A stretch of 64,000 nucleotides of DNA from 34-65-8 sp964516135 (GCA_964516135.1 CAZEWN010000016.1:1-64000); one strand, 5' to 3'. Shown: positions 1 through 9,351, counted from the stretch's first letter. The notes: generated from the sequence alone by a model not told the origin. Numbers and translations are program-made.

Positions 1-1447
1 CGTTGTTGAGGCGCATCGAGATGATCGTGCCGCACTGCGACAGCACGCCTTCGGCCAGGTCGCTGGGGCGCTGGGTGATGAGGCCCAGCGAGATGCCGTA
101 CTTGCGCCCTTCCTTGGCGATGCGGCTGAGGATGCGTCCGACGCTTGAGCCATCGGCGTTCTTCTCGTTCGGCACGTACCGGTGCGCTTCCTCGCACACC
201 AACAGAATCGGGCGGGTCTGTTCCTCGCGCCCCCAGATGGCGAAGTCGAACACCAGGCGGCTGAGCACCGCCACCACCGTGCTGGTAATGTCCGACGGCA
301 CGCCCGACACGTCGATGATCGCGATCGGCTTGCCCTCGCCCGGCATGCGGAAGATCTTGGAGATGAACTCCGCCATCGTGTCGCCCACCAGCATGCCGGA
401 GAACATGAACTGGTAACGCGGGTCGCCCTTCACCTCGTCGAGCTTGGTCTTGATCCGCATATAGGGCGCGGTGTTGGTCGCCTTGTCGAGCTTGCCCATC
501 TCGTTCTGGATCTCGTTGGCGAGGTCCGACAGGAGATAGGGGACGGGCGAATCGACGGTGATCTTGCCCATCGTCTCGGCCAGCCGGTTGCGCTGGCGCG
601 CGCGCAGCAGGCATTTGGCCAGGATGTCCGCATCGACTTCGCGATCACTGTCGTGGCTGGTGAGGAGGACTTCGCAATGTTCCTCGAAGTTCATCAGCCA
701 GTACGGCATCTGGAGGTTGGAAACGTCAAGGATCAGGCCATTGTTGCGGAACGCGGCGGAATATTCGCCGTGCGGGTCGATCATCACCACATGGCCTTGC
801 GGCGCGGCCTCGCAGATGCGGTGGAGGATCAGCGCGGCGCTGGTGGATTTACCCGTACCAGTCGAACCGAGCAGCGCGAAATGCTTGCCCAGCATCGCGT
901 CGATGTAGATGCCGGCGCGGATGTCCTTGGTCGGATAGACAGTGCCGACCTGGATGTTCGATCGACCATCGCTTGCATAAATCTGGCGCAGATCCGCCGT
1001 GGTCGCGGGATAGATCATCGCGCCGGGTATCGGGTATCGGGTGACGCCGCGACGGAACCCGTTGATCCGCCCGGTCAGCTTTTCCTCGTTGCCTTCACCC
1101 AGAAAATCGATGTTGGCGAGGATGCCGCCCGCGCGCCGGTCCTGCCGCTGGTTCCGCACGCTGGCGAGCAACCAGGAATTGCCCACGCGAATCTTGACCT
1201 GGCTGCCGACCTGCCCGGCCAGCGCGACCGAGGGATCGTCGTCGGCCATGCACTGGTTCAACCGTTCGATATCGAGCGCGATCTGCGAGCCGGAACCGGC
1301 GATCTCCAGCACCACGCCAATGGGCTGCATCGCATTTTCGGACGGCACCGCTCGACCGGGCGCGGCGGCAGGCGCGGTGGCAGTATCGCCACTCGCGGGG
1401 AATTCGGCCACGCGCCGACTGAAATCGTGATTGCCGAGGTCACTCAT
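1..1447 (-). CDS. HerA/DUF87-family P-loop ATPase (partial, 3' end off the left edge)
   Basis: The minus strand is open from the ATG at 1447 to the window edge, giving about 482 residues without a stop. The protein is a HerA-like (DUF87) DNA-translocase ATPase. Visible are an N-terminal beta-rich region at roughly 40-130, Walker A GSTGTGKST at about 194-202, an acidic Walker B-like ILLVCEEAH near 415-420 and a C-terminal segment EGRKYGISLGLITQRP typical of the family. HerA proteins are hexameric and in archaea work with the NurA nuclease in DNA-end processing; the bacterial role is less clear. It is last in a minus-strand run, 88 bases after the TIGR02186 gene. No NurA partner is visible here. 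The family call is secure; the cellular role is inference. Confidence 0.9.
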   Translation of the reverse strand, partial: MSDLGNHDFSRRVAEFPASGDTATAPAAAPGRAVPSENAMQPIGVVLEIAGSGSQIALDIERLNQCMADDDPSVALAGQVGSQVKIRVGNSWLLASVRNQRQDRRAGGILANIDFLGEGNEEKLTGRINGFRRGVTRYPIPGAMIYPATTADLRQIYASDGRSNIQVGTVYPTKDIRAGIYIDAMLGKHFALLGSTGTGKSTSAALILHRICEAAPQGHVVMIDPHGEYSAAFRNNGLILDVSNLQMPYWLMNFEEHCEVLLTSHDSDREVDADILAKCLLRARQRNRLAETMGKITVDSPVPYLLSDLANEIQNEMGKLDKATNTAPYMRIKTKLDEVKGDPRYQFMFSGMLVGDTMAEFISKIFRMPGEGKPIAIIDVSGVPSDITSTVVAVLSRLVFDFAIWGREEQTRPILLVCEEAHRYVPNEKNADGSSVGRILSRIAKEGRKYGISLGLITQRPSDLAEGVLSQCGTIISMRLNN

Positions 1448-1535
1448 GCCAGGAGGCATCCCCATCGCCCAAGTCCAGTCCGGATTGCTAGGCGGATGGG
1501 GTTAAGATCGGGTCAACGCACCGCCAGAACACGCG

Positions 1536-2288
1536 TTAGATCAGGGCGAACAGGCGTCCGGCGATCCAGCCCATGCCAACCGACATCAACACGGCCAGCA
1601 GTCCGTACAGGAACGCCTGTTTCTGCGAGAAATCCTCGATGAACCGCTCGAAACCGACCTTCCTCACCTCGACTTCCGCGATTGCCGAGGCAATCACCCG
1701 GCCCCGCGCTATGGCGAAGGTTTCCGCGGTGTAGGTGCCGGTCTGCACGTTGGAAGGAAGCTCGATCCGGGCCTGGTACAGCACTCGCTCGCTGATCTTC
1801 ACCCCGCCCATGTTCTGCTTGTACAGGCCCTGCCGCCCGCGCAAGTCGACCAGGCCATGCGAGAACCGGCGCTGCTCCTCGATGTCGATCATGCCCGATG
1901 GCGACAACTGGATGAAGTCCGTGCCAAGTTCGTAGATTGCGGCGGTCCGTTCATCAACCAGGTTTTCGATCGGCGCGGAGGATGCGACCGCAAAAAAAGA
2001 CGGTGCGGATCGAAAGGCGGTACTCTCGGCATTGACCCATATCCCGGCAACCCGTTCCTTCTCGCGAACACGGATAGGGGTCGTGGGGCCTTTGAGCACC
2101 ACGACGATATCGTACTGTTCGCCCGCCCGCTGCCCCTGCGGATCGAGGATCGCGCCGAACAGCAGCAGTTCGGTACCGGTGAAGCCCTGGCGCACTTGCA
2201 CCTCGCTCTGCGACACTTCCGGAACCAGGATGGGATCGCGCTGGGCGGACAGCATCAGTAGCGCCACAAGGAGGAAGAGCCGCTTCAC
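1536..2288 (-). CDS. TIGR02186 family membrane-anchored protein
   Basis: A 250-residue protein with an N-terminal signal sequence (MKRLFLLVALLMLSA), a periplasmic beta-rich domain of about 200 residues and one C-terminal membrane helix (FLYGLLAVLMSVGMGWIAGRL). This layout, and the strict pairing with a TauE/SafE permease, is that of the alphaproteobacterial TIGR02186 (Alph_Pro_TM) family, whose biochemical function is unknown. Its start overlaps the end of the upstream permease gene by four bases (ATGA), so the two are probably translationally coupled and work together. A role as an accessory subunit of an anion exporter is inference from that coupling. Confidence 0.85.
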   Translation of the reverse strand: MKRLFLLVALLMLSAQRDPILVPEVSQSEVQVRQGFTGTELLLFGAILDPQGQRAGEQYDIVVVLKGPTTPIRVREKERVAGIWVNAESTAFRSAPSFFAVASSAPIENLVDERTAAIYELGTDFIQLSPSGMIDIEEQRRFSHGLVDLRGRQGLYKQNMGGVKISERVLYQARIELPSNVQTGTYTAETFAIARGRVIASAIAEVEVRKVGFERFIEDFSQKQAFLYGLLAVLMSVGMGWIAGRLFALI

Positions 2289-3199
2289 AGGGCCACCACG
2301 GTGAAAATCTCGTCGGGCCGGTAGAACAAGCCGGAGAACATCCGCAACGCCACGGCCAGGACGATGGCGGCAAGGACCAGGCGCAGCACTTCGGGCTTCG
2401 CCTTTTGCGCCAGCTGCGTGCCGATCTGCGCGCCCGACACCGAGCCAAGCAGCAAGAGCGCAACCAGCACGAGGTCGACCGCCTGCGTGGTCAACGCGTG
2501 CATCATCGTGGTCGCCATCGTCACGAACAGAATGTTGAACAGCGATGTGCCAACCACCACCCCGGCGCTCATACCCAGGATGTAAAGCATTGCGGGAACG
2601 AGGATGAACCCGCCGCCGACCCCCATCAGCATGGTCAGCGCCCCGGTCGCCACGCCCAACAACAGTGGCGCGAGCGGCGAGATGTAGAGGCCCGACCGAT
2701 AGAACCGATAACGCAGCGGCAGCGCCGCGACCAGCGGGTGATGTCGCCGCTTGCGCGCTTTCGGTGCAACGCCGTCCTTGGGCGGGCGCAGTGCCTCGAT
2801 CGCTTCGCGCGCCATCAACGTGCCGATCGAGCCGAGCATCACCACGTAGAGGATGCTGATCACGACGTCGATCTGGCCGATCGACTGGAAAAACCGGAAC
2901 AGCAACGCCCCGATCCCCGATCCGATCACGCCACCACCTACCATGATCAGCCCCATCCGGTAATCGACCCCGCCGCGCCGCCGCTGGGCCAGCACCCCCG
3001 AAACGCTGGCCCCGGTTACCTGGGTCGATGCAGACGCCGCGGCCACCGTCGGGGGAACGCCATAGAAAATCAGCAGCGGCGTGGTCAGGAACCCGCCACC
3101 CACCCCGAACAGGCCTGACAATATCCCCGTGATCGCACCGAGCGCGACGATGACCAGCCCGTTGACCGAAAGATTGGCAATGGGGAGGTAGACGTCCAT
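2285..3199 (-). CDS. TauE/SafE family sulfite/anion permease
   Basis: A 304-residue inner-membrane protein with the duplicated glycine-rich signature of the TauE/SafE family: GLFGVGGGFLTTPLL near residues 30-45 and again MGVGGGFILVPAML near 190-205, each opening a half of about four helices. A cytoplasmic loop with basic residues (KARKRRHH) separates the halves. Characterised members export sulfite, sulfoacetate or related organosulfur anions; the substrate here cannot be read from the sequence. It sits between an unknown protein gene and the overlapping TIGR02186 gene, and that pairing recurs in alphaproteobacteria. Confidence 0.9.
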   Translation of the reverse strand: MDVYLPIANLSVNGLVIVALGAITGILSGLFGVGGGFLTTPLLIFYGVPPTVAAASASTQVTGASVSGVLAQRRRGGVDYRMGLIMVGGGVIGSGIGALLFRFFQSIGQIDVVISILYVVMLGSIGTLMAREAIEALRPPKDGVAPKARKRRHHPLVAALPLRYRFYRSGLYISPLAPLLLGVATGALTMLMGVGGGFILVPAMLYILGMSAGVVVGTSLFNILFVTMATTMMHALTTQAVDLVLVALLLLGSVSGAQIGTQLAQKAKPEVLRLVLAAIVLAVALRMFSGLFYRPDEIFTVVAL

Positions 3200-3245
3200 T
3201 GCGGTGCCCTATCGCACGGGCAGCACGGATTAAAGATGAACGCGG

Positions 3246-4322
3246 TCAGAAACCGGTCGATAGCGTGATCGCGGGGCCGGAGCCTGGTTGCGCGTCGCCT
3301 GCCGCCCTGAACCGGTAGTCGATCGCGAGCCGGGCGTTGGTGTCGCCTAGCCGCATTTCGAGCGTCGCGCTCGGCCCCAGATCCAGCCGCGCGGCCCCGC
3401 GCTGTGCGCCGCCCCAGGCGGCCGGGCCGATATACATTGCGCCTTTGGGCAAGTCGGCCAACTTGCCCGCAACACGTGCCTGCCCGTCCACGAACACTGT
3501 CGCAAAATCGCCGCCGACATAACCCGCCTGCACATATCCCTCGATCCGTCCCCGCGGCCCAGCGGCGATGGAGGGCACCTGGCTGACCAACATGACAGCG
3601 GGACGAATCGAGGCCCGCCCCGCTGTTTCGAGCACCCGCGCCTCTGCCATCGCGACAATCGGGACGTTTGCCAGGGGTTGCGCGGCGATCCCCGCCGCCA
3701 GCTCGCGTTCGTCCGCGCCGTCCAGCACGGTCGATACGCGCAGGTAGGCGGTTGGCGAGGCTGGATTGCCTTCGTTCAGCCGGTAACGGAGCGTCGCCCC
3801 TGCCTGGCTGGCACCATATGTCGGCGCCCCGGCTGCCGGGGCCAGCCTTGCCCCGCTGCCCGATCTGGCAAACAGCCAAGCATCGCCTGCCCACCGCTTG
3901 CCCTGGCTCGGCAAGACACGCCATGCGGGTGGCCCGGCGGCGGCAGGCGGTGCGGCGAGCAACGAAACGGCGCCCAGGTTCGGCATCGTCGTATCAAGCC
4001 TGGCCGGAACAGTCGGCCTCCCGGCCGCAATGCCCTGAGCCATGCCGCCGATGCCGCCCGCTGCGGCGCGAGGCAGAGGGGCCGATTGCTCAGCCTGGAT
4101 CGCAAGGATGCTCAATCCGGCGGACGCCATCTGCCCCGGTATCGGCGCTATCCTGCCCTGCTGGGGGTCTGCCTCGACCAGCAGTCGCTCGACGACCTGG
4201 TTGAGCGAACCGGAGGCCGGAAACGGCGTTTCCCACAAGAGCGCCCGCCCGCCTACCCAGAGCACGACGATCGCGACGAGCGCGGCAAGCGGTTGCCCGC
4301 GACGACGCACGGCGACATTCAC
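3246..4322 (-). CDS. Uncharacterised envelope protein coupled to the glycosyltransferase
   Basis: A 358-residue protein of unknown function. It has a short basic N-terminus, one hydrophobic segment (PLAALVAIVVLWVGGRALLW) at about 10-29, an Ala/Pro/Gly-rich middle, then about 180 residues of alternating polar/hydrophobic strands ending in Phe. That C-terminal half looks like a beta-barrel or beta-sandwich, and the terminal aromatic residue is typical of outer-membrane barrels. It overlaps the upstream NfrB-like glycosyltransferase gene by four bases. In enterobacteria NfrB is paired with the outer-membrane protein NfrA, so this may be a much shortened NfrA counterpart. That analogy is inference; I see no direct NfrA motif. 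Confidence 0.6.
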   Translation of the reverse strand: MNVAVRRRGQPLAALVAIVVLWVGGRALLWETPFPASGSLNQVVERLLVEADPQQGRIAPIPGQMASAGLSILAIQAEQSAPLPRAAAGGIGGMAQGIAAGRPTVPARLDTTMPNLGAVSLLAAPPAAAGPPAWRVLPSQGKRWAGDAWLFARSGSGARLAPAAGAPTYGASQAGATLRYRLNEGNPASPTAYLRVSTVLDGADERELAAGIAAQPLANVPIVAMAEARVLETAGRASIRPAVMLVSQVPSIAAGPRGRIEGYVQAGYVGGDFATVFVDGQARVAGKLADLPKGAMYIGPAAWGGAQRGAARLDLGPSATLEMRLGDTNARLAIDYRFRAAGDAQPGSGPAITLSTGF

Positions 4323-5752
4323 GCAGCAAGTATCGCGTCGGGAAATTCAGCGGGATGCGCGTGATGCTCCGTCTTGTCCCACCGCAACTGGTGGCCGCGC
4401 AAAGTCCGGACATAGGCGCCGAGCGCCCGTCGGCCGGCAAGTATCGCGATGATGTTCGTCACCGGCACCCGCAGGATGGCGCGCATTCCTTCGCCCGAGC
4501 CATATTCGCGCGCGGTGAAGGCGAAGCGCATCGCTCCGCGCCACAACAGGCTGACGAAGTTGGCGACGAGGATAATCTTCATCAACGGTGAGACGATCAA
4601 TGGCTCGCCCATGCCCCCGAGCCGCAACAACCAGCTGATCCCGAACAGTATCAGCAGAGCGTAGGCGACCGCCAGCACCAAGGCCGTTAACGGTCCGCGC
4701 CGGTCGCGCAGCCGCATCCAGACGTCGCTGGGATGCCCGCCCCAGCCGAGCCGATCCCAGCTCTGGAAAGCGATGCCATGGACCCAGCGCGTTTTCTGCC
4801 GCACGGCCTGGTCGATGCGCGCCGGGAAATAGGCTCGCGTCGCCACCAGGCGACCTTCCTGTGTCCGCGCGCGAAGAAAACGCGAGCGACCACCGACCGC
4901 GCCGATACCCACGCCCAATTCGTAATCTTCGGTCAGGCAATCAGTGGCGAACGGGCCATCGTCGCGCAGGTTGGCCAGCCGGGCGATTGTATCGCGAGAC
5001 AGCGCACAGCCAACGCCGGCCAGCGGAATGTTAGCGCCCAGCGCGCTGCGCACCACCAGTGCTTTCCCGTGCGCCTCCGCGAATTCCTCGCAATAGTGGC
5101 TGCCAATCCAGCGCGATTGCGGTTGTGGCAATGGAAGCACGGGCAACTGAATCATCTCGACCCCGCGAAGCGCGCCGTCAAGCAGCGCGAGACTGGCCGG
5201 ATCGACCATGTCCTCGGCATCATGCAGCACGACCATGCGGGCCGCGAATCCCTGGCGCGCCTCGTCGACCAGGAGCGCGCGATGGAGGCGGTTGAGGCAA
5301 TCGGCCTTGGTGGTGGGCCCGTGTGAATCGTGCACTACAATCCGCACTCGCGCATCGCCCTTCGCGGCGTGGCTGACCGCCAGCAGCGTTTCCGGATCAT
5401 TGGCGTAGCAGCCCACGTACAGCCGCATCGCTTCCTGGGGCCAACTGGCGAGGAGGTGGCGCACGGTTATGCCGATGATCCGATCCTCGCGCCAGGCGGG
5501 AATAAACACCGCTGCCTGGCCCGAGAGTGGTGCGGAATCGCTTGTTTCTGCGGCAAGGATCAAATCGCGCGCGCGGCCCGTCATCCGTAACCAGAGCCAG
5601 ATGAGGTCGGTCGCCAGCTCATCCACCGCGCCCAGCAGGAAGAAAATCCCAGCGAAAAGAAGCAGTTCGTGCTGCGCCAGCACCAGCCATTCGGACAATG
5701 TGAAATGACCGAACTGCAACAGGCGCGACCCCCCGGAAACCTGCTTAACCAT
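4319..5752 (-). CDS. Family 2 processive-type glycosyltransferase, NfrB/cellulose-synthase-like
   Basis: The protein has 477 residues if started at the ATG at 5752 (MVKQVSGG); an upstream in-frame extension reaches into the divergent nhaA region and is less likely. One N-terminal membrane helix (about 20-45) precedes a GT-A domain with FIPAWRED near 83-90, the metal-binding DAED near 170, EDYELG (general-base region) and QKTRWVHG, the QxxRW signature of processive transferases. At least three more membrane helices follow. The pattern matches inner-membrane glycan synthases such as NfrB. It heads the minus-strand run and is coupled to a putative outer-membrane partner, so export of a short surface glycan is plausible. 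The sugar is unknown. Confidence 0.85.
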   Translation of the reverse strand: MVKQVSGGSRLLQFGHFTLSEWLVLAQHELLLFAGIFFLLGAVDELATDLIWLWLRMTGRARDLILAAETSDSAPLSGQAAVFIPAWREDRIIGITVRHLLASWPQEAMRLYVGCYANDPETLLAVSHAAKGDARVRIVVHDSHGPTTKADCLNRLHRALLVDEARQGFAARMVVLHDAEDMVDPASLALLDGALRGVEMIQLPVLPLPQPQSRWIGSHYCEEFAEAHGKALVVRSALGANIPLAGVGCALSRDTIARLANLRDDGPFATDCLTEDYELGVGIGAVGGRSRFLRARTQEGRLVATRAYFPARIDQAVRQKTRWVHGIAFQSWDRLGWGGHPSDVWMRLRDRRGPLTALVLAVAYALLILFGISWLLRLGGMGEPLIVSPLMKIILVANFVSLLWRGAMRFAFTAREYGSGEGMRAILRVPVTNIIAILAGRRALGAYVRTLRGHQLRWDKTEHHAHPAEFPDAILAA

Positions 5753-5799
5753 AACGTTGCGCCCTTGCAACGCGCAAACTTTTGCCGGAGGAGGATGGC

Positions 5800-7017
5800 A
5801 TGCAGACACCGCCCACGAACTCGCCTGTGAAGTCCTTTTTCGCCCCCGTGCGGGCATTGTTCGTCGGCGATGCCTCGGCCGGGATCCTGCTCATCCTGGT
5901 CGCCGCGGCAGCGATGGCGATGGCCAACTCGCCACTCGGCGGTGCCTACGACAACTTCTTCAACGGCCCGCTCGCGTGGACCCCGATCCCCAAGCTTTCG
6001 AGCTTGCACTACTGGATCAACGACGGGCTGATGGCGGTGTTTTTCTTCGTCGTCGGGCTCGAGGTAAAGCGCGAATGGATCGAGGGGCAGCTGTCGAGCG
6101 CCGAACAGCGCCGCCTGCCGATCTTGGCCGCGGTGGCCGGCATGGCGGTTCCGGCGATGGTCTATTTCTTCTTCCTCGGGGAAGCCGACCCGCAGCTCGC
6201 GCGGGGCTGGGCCATTCCGGCGGCGACCGACATTGCCTTTGCCATGGGCGTGCTGGGGCTATTGGGCAGCCGGGTGCCCGCGTCGTTGCGGCTGTTCCTG
6301 CTGACGGTCGCAATTGTCGACGACATCGGCGCAGTGCTGGTGATCGCAGTCGCCTACACCGCCGACATCCAGCTCGGCTGGCTGATCGGCGCGCTGCTGG
6401 TCACCGCCGCCATGTATGCGATGAACCGGCTGAAGGTGACGTCCTATGCACCCTACATCATCCTCGCGCTGGTCCTCTGGTTTCTGGTGCTCAATTCGGG
6501 CGTCCATGCGACCATAGCGGGCGTTGTGGCTGCGCTGACCATACCAATGGTGGGCAAAGACGATGACACGATGCTCGAACGACTTGAGCACGGCCTGGCA
6601 CCGTGGAGCGCCTATCTGATCGTGCCCGTGTTCGGATTTGCCAACGCCGGGGTCAATTTGTCGGGCATCGGGATCGAGGGCGTACTGGCCCCACTGCCTG
6701 TCGCGATCGCGGCAGGGCTGTTCCTGGGCAAGCAGATCGGCATCTTCGGCGCGGTGTTCATCGCCGATAAAATCGGTTTCGCGCCCCGCCCCCACGCGGC
6801 ACGGATGACGGAAATCTGGGGAATATCGCTGCTGTGCGGGATCGGGTTCACGATGTCGCTGTTTATCGGCGAGCTGGCGTTCCCCGGCAATCGGGAGCTG
6901 ATTGACGAGGCGAAGATCGGCACTCTCGGCGGTTCGCTGATCTCCGCGATCGTCGGCTATCTGATCCTGCGGTTGACCACACGCCCCACCGGGGACCGGC
7001 GCGGCCTGGTGGAATAG
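5800..7017 (+). CDS. nhaA: Na+/H+ antiporter NhaA
   Basis: The 405-residue NhaA family antiporter exchanges cytoplasmic Na+ for external protons and supports pH and salt homeostasis. The ATG at 5800 is chosen because GGAGGAGG at 5787-5794 lies just upstream; an in-frame TTG at 5782 would place that sequence inside the gene. The paired aspartates of the ion site are visible in AIVDDIGAVLVIAVAY, and FFFVVGLEVKREW and GIGFTMSLFIGELAF are characteristic segments of the family. It has about twelve hydrophobic helices. It is divergent from the glycosyltransferase with only 47 bases between starts, and is followed on the other strand by gloA 7 bases away. Confidence 0.96.
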   Translation: MQTPPTNSPVKSFFAPVRALFVGDASAGILLILVAAAAMAMANSPLGGAYDNFFNGPLAWTPIPKLSSLHYWINDGLMAVFFFVVGLEVKREWIEGQLSSAEQRRLPILAAVAGMAVPAMVYFFFLGEADPQLARGWAIPAATDIAFAMGVLGLLGSRVPASLRLFLLTVAIVDDIGAVLVIAVAYTADIQLGWLIGALLVTAAMYAMNRLKVTSYAPYIILALVLWFLVLNSGVHATIAGVVAALTIPMVGKDDDTMLERLEHGLAPWSAYLIVPVFGFANAGVNLSGIGIEGVLAPLPVAIAAGLFLGKQIGIFGAVFIADKIGFAPRPHAARMTEIWGISLLCGIGFTMSLFIGELAFPGNRELIDEAKIGTLGGSLISAIVGYLILRLTTRPTGDRRGLVE

Positions 7018-7024
7018 CCGGGCC

Positions 7025-7462
7025 TCACCAGGTGCCGGTATTGGCCATGCTCGCCCATGGTTCCTGCGGAGGCAAGTGACCGTCCTGCAGCAGTTCGACC
7101 GAAATTCCGTCAGGTGAACGGACGAACGCCATGTGGCCGTCGCGCGGCGGGCGGTTGATCGCAACGCCCGCATCCATCAGGCGCTGGCAGGTCGCGTAGA
7201 TGTCATCGACCCGATAGGCGAGATGGCCGAAATTGCGCCCACCGGTGTATTCTTCCTGCGCCGATCCATCGGCCGGCGGCCAGTTGTACGTCAGTTCGAC
7301 TTCGGCCTCGCCGGCCTGCCCCGGCGCGGCGAGGAAAATCAGTGTGTAGCGCCCGGCCTCGCTCTCGATGCGGCGGACTTCCTCAAGACCGATCAGCTCG
7401 AAGAAAGCGACCGTCGCGGCAGGATCGGTGACGCGGATCATCGAATGCAGGTATTTCACCAT
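7025..7462 (-). CDS. gloA: Lactoylglutathione lyase (glyoxalase I)
   Basis: The 145-residue VOC-fold enzyme converts the hemithioacetal of methylglyoxal and glutathione to S-lactoylglutathione. It carries the metal ligands expected in the two beta-alpha-beta-beta-beta units: His6 (YLHSMIRV), Glu in AEVELTYNW, His in FGHLAYRVDDI and Glu in ISVELLQDG. Length and spacing match single-domain bacterial GloA. It converges with nhaA and is divergent from the SIMPL gene, so its promoter must lie in 7463-7535. Confidence 0.92.
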   Translation of the reverse strand: MVKYLHSMIRVTDPAATVAFFELIGLEEVRRIESEAGRYTLIFLAAPGQAGEAEVELTYNWPPADGSAQEEYTGGRNFGHLAYRVDDIYATCQRLMDAGVAINRPPRDGHMAFVRSPDGISVELLQDGHLPPQEPWASMANTGTW

Positions 7463-7535
7463 GGGTGCGCCTCGTTAAAAAACGGTTCATCGACAAAAAT
7501 GCACATTTCATCGACATTCTCGGGGAGGTGGAGCG

Positions 7536-8294
7536 ATGAAGCGCACAGATTTGGTGGGCAAGGAAACCAAAGCAAGCGGTTTCTGGCACGATCCCACTAC
7601 GCGGCGCTGGTTCGGAACCGCGACGATCGCCGCGATCGGTCTCGTGGCCGGGGGCTATCTTCTCGGCAATGGCCTCCTACGCGCCAAGGAAGCGGAGCGC
7701 GCGGTTACCGTGCGCGGCCTGGCGGAGCGTGACGTTACCGCCGATCTCGCCACCTGGACGATCAGCTATTCCGCAACCGCGGACACCCTCGCCGCCGCTC
7801 AAGAAAAGGTGCGCGCCGACACCCGGTCCATCGAAGCGTTCTTCGCCGAACTCGGCTTTCCCGCGACGGCACTGCAACCCACTGGCGCAAATGTTTCCAC
7901 CACCTCCGTGCTGGATGGGTCCACGCATTACACCGTGCGGCAGCGCCTGGCATTGCGGACGAGCGACATCGACCGTGCCCAGCGGGCGGTCGCGCGCCAG
8001 TTCGACCTGGTCAATCGCGAGGTGTTCCTCGAGGAAGGTTCCGGCATGGCCTATACCTTCACCAAGCTCAACGACATCAAACCCGCGATGGTGGCCGAAG
8101 CGACCCGCGATGCCCGCGCTGCAGCGGAGCAATTCGCCAACGACAGCGGGGCCGGCGTCGGCGCCATTCGCGATGCGACCCAAGGTTACTTCACGATCGA
8201 GGCGCGAGATGGCGAAAGCGGCGGATGGGGCGTCAGCGATTCACCTTACAAGAAAGTTCGCGTCGTCACGACGGTCGCGTTTTCGCTGACCTGA
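7536..8294 (+). CDS. SIMPL domain (DUF541) periplasmic protein
   Basis: This 252-residue protein has an N-terminal membrane anchor (about 24-44, ATIAAIGLVAGGYLLGNGLL) followed by a SIMPL/DUF541 domain that begins with VTVRGLAERDVTADLATWTI. Members assemble into ring-like oligomers in the periplasm and have been linked to oxidative-stress tolerance in some bacteria, but no enzymatic activity is established. A strong GGGGAGG ribosome site precedes the ATG. It is a single gene between divergent gloA and the convergent porin gene. Confidence 0.85.
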   Translation: MKRTDLVGKETKASGFWHDPTTRRWFGTATIAAIGLVAGGYLLGNGLLRAKEAERAVTVRGLAERDVTADLATWTISYSATADTLAAAQEKVRADTRSIEAFFAELGFPATALQPTGANVSTTSVLDGSTHYTVRQRLALRTSDIDRAQRAVARQFDLVNREVFLEEGSGMAYTFTKLNDIKPAMVAEATRDARAAAEQFANDSGAGVGAIRDATQGYFTIEARDGESGGWGVSDSPYKKVRVVTTVAFSLT

Positions 8295-8300
8295 CGAAAT

Positions 8301-8328
8301 GGCCCACCGCCCTGCGCGGCGGCGGGCC
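8301..8328. terminator. Bidirectional hairpin between the SIMPL and TorF-type porin genes
   Basis: A hairpin made of GGCCCaCCGCC and GGCGGcGGGCC around a CTGCGC loop has one mismatch in an 11-base stem. It sits in the 39-base gap between two convergent genes, with AAAT on one side and TT on the other. The T tract is short, so efficiency is uncertain. Confidence 0.55.
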
Positions 8329-8333
8329 TTGCA

Positions 8334-9077
8334 TCAGAAGCTTGCGCTGAGGGTGAACACGATCGCGTCGTCCACGAAATCATAAGCTCCGACCGGAATG
8401 TCGCCTTCGGCGCCGACATAGGCGACGCCGACCGAGACCGGTCCACCAATCGCTGCTTCGGCACCGATCGACCAGTCGAATGCCTTGCTGTTGTTGGTGA
8501 ACGTCAGGAACCCATCGGTGTAACCGAGGTGCCCCGTCAGCGTGATCGGTGTCCCGGGCAGGCCCGCGCTGAGATCGGTATAGAGATAGAGGTTGTCCGT
8601 CCCGCCCAGTGAATCCTGCTTGGGGGCGTAGGCGACGCCGAATTCGGCGCCAACCGGCCCCAGGCTGGTTCCAAGCGAGCCGGCAAATTCGATGTAGTCG
8701 AAGTCACCCGGACCGGCATTGGGATAGAGGTACGCGATCACCCCGACATCGACCGTCAGGCCATCGGCCAGGTCGCCACTCCAGCCACCGTACACATCGA
8801 CTTCGGTGTGCCCGAAACCAACGGTATCCTCGTCAATCGAGGAGCCCCAGGTTCCGACGTAGAACCCGGAAGAGTGGACCAGATCCACCCCGCCCTGGAC
8901 GGCGATGTCGCCCCCGGACAGGTCGACGCCGCGAAAACGATATTCGCTGACCAGGGCGGCGTTGCCCGATAGCTCGAAATCACCGGAATCCCCCTCGTCC
9001 TGCGCGAAGGCGGGTGTGGCGGTAACCGAAATTGCAATGAGCGACGCGGCTGCAAGGCCGCGGATGGACGTGAGCAT
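8334..9077 (-). CDS. TorF family putative outer-membrane porin
   Basis: This 247-residue outer-membrane beta-barrel belongs to the TorF (TIGR02001) family. The ATG at 9077 follows AAGGAAG and gives a clean signal peptide (MLTSIRGLAAASLIAISV...TPAFAQ). Mature features are the family opening SGNAALVSEYRFRGVDLSGGD, repeating aromatic strand patterns, and a C-terminal strand ending in Phe (FTLSASF). Its relatives are found across sphingomonads; substrate is unknown. The gene is monocistronic, with a 274-base upstream gap shared with the divergent phosphatase gene, in which I see no further gene. Confidence 0.87.
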   Translation of the reverse strand: MLTSIRGLAAASLIAISVTATPAFAQDEGDSGDFELSGNAALVSEYRFRGVDLSGGDIAVQGGVDLVHSSGFYVGTWGSSIDEDTVGFGHTEVDVYGGWSGDLADGLTVDVGVIAYLYPNAGPGDFDYIEFAGSLGTSLGPVGAEFGVAYAPKQDSLGGTDNLYLYTDLSAGLPGTPITLTGHLGYTDGFLTFTNNSKAFDWSIGAEAAIGGPVSVGVAYVGAEGDIPVGAYDFVDDAIVFTLSASF

Positions 9078-9351
9078 GACAAACTTCCTTGCGTTTGTTG
9101 GTGTGCTTCGTCCCACCTGCTGATCCGCACGGCCGCCTCCTTTTAACGTGCGGTCTCGTGCAAATGCGTAATAAAGTTGGCCGGGTTTGCTGCGCCGCAC
9201 AAGAGAAATTACCTGAACGCCGCAATAGTTCGGCTGATGTTGATTTTCGGCATCAGTTCGTGATCGAGACTGGTCATGCGCTTGGTTGCGGCGGATGTCG
9301 CGCGCGCCTATGTGGCGGCACAAATCGTTCCAATCAGCGTCTGCCCCGTCA

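Noticed and set aside
182..1642. A 486-codon plus-strand open frame at the left end
   Set aside because: It is antisense to the HerA ATPase, which has full Walker motifs; the plus-strand product shows no domain and is an artefact of high GC content.
9078..9351. A further gene in the 274-base gap between the porin and phosphatase
   Set aside because: Short open frames there lack ribosome sites and recognisable sequence; the gap is taken as divergent promoter DNA.
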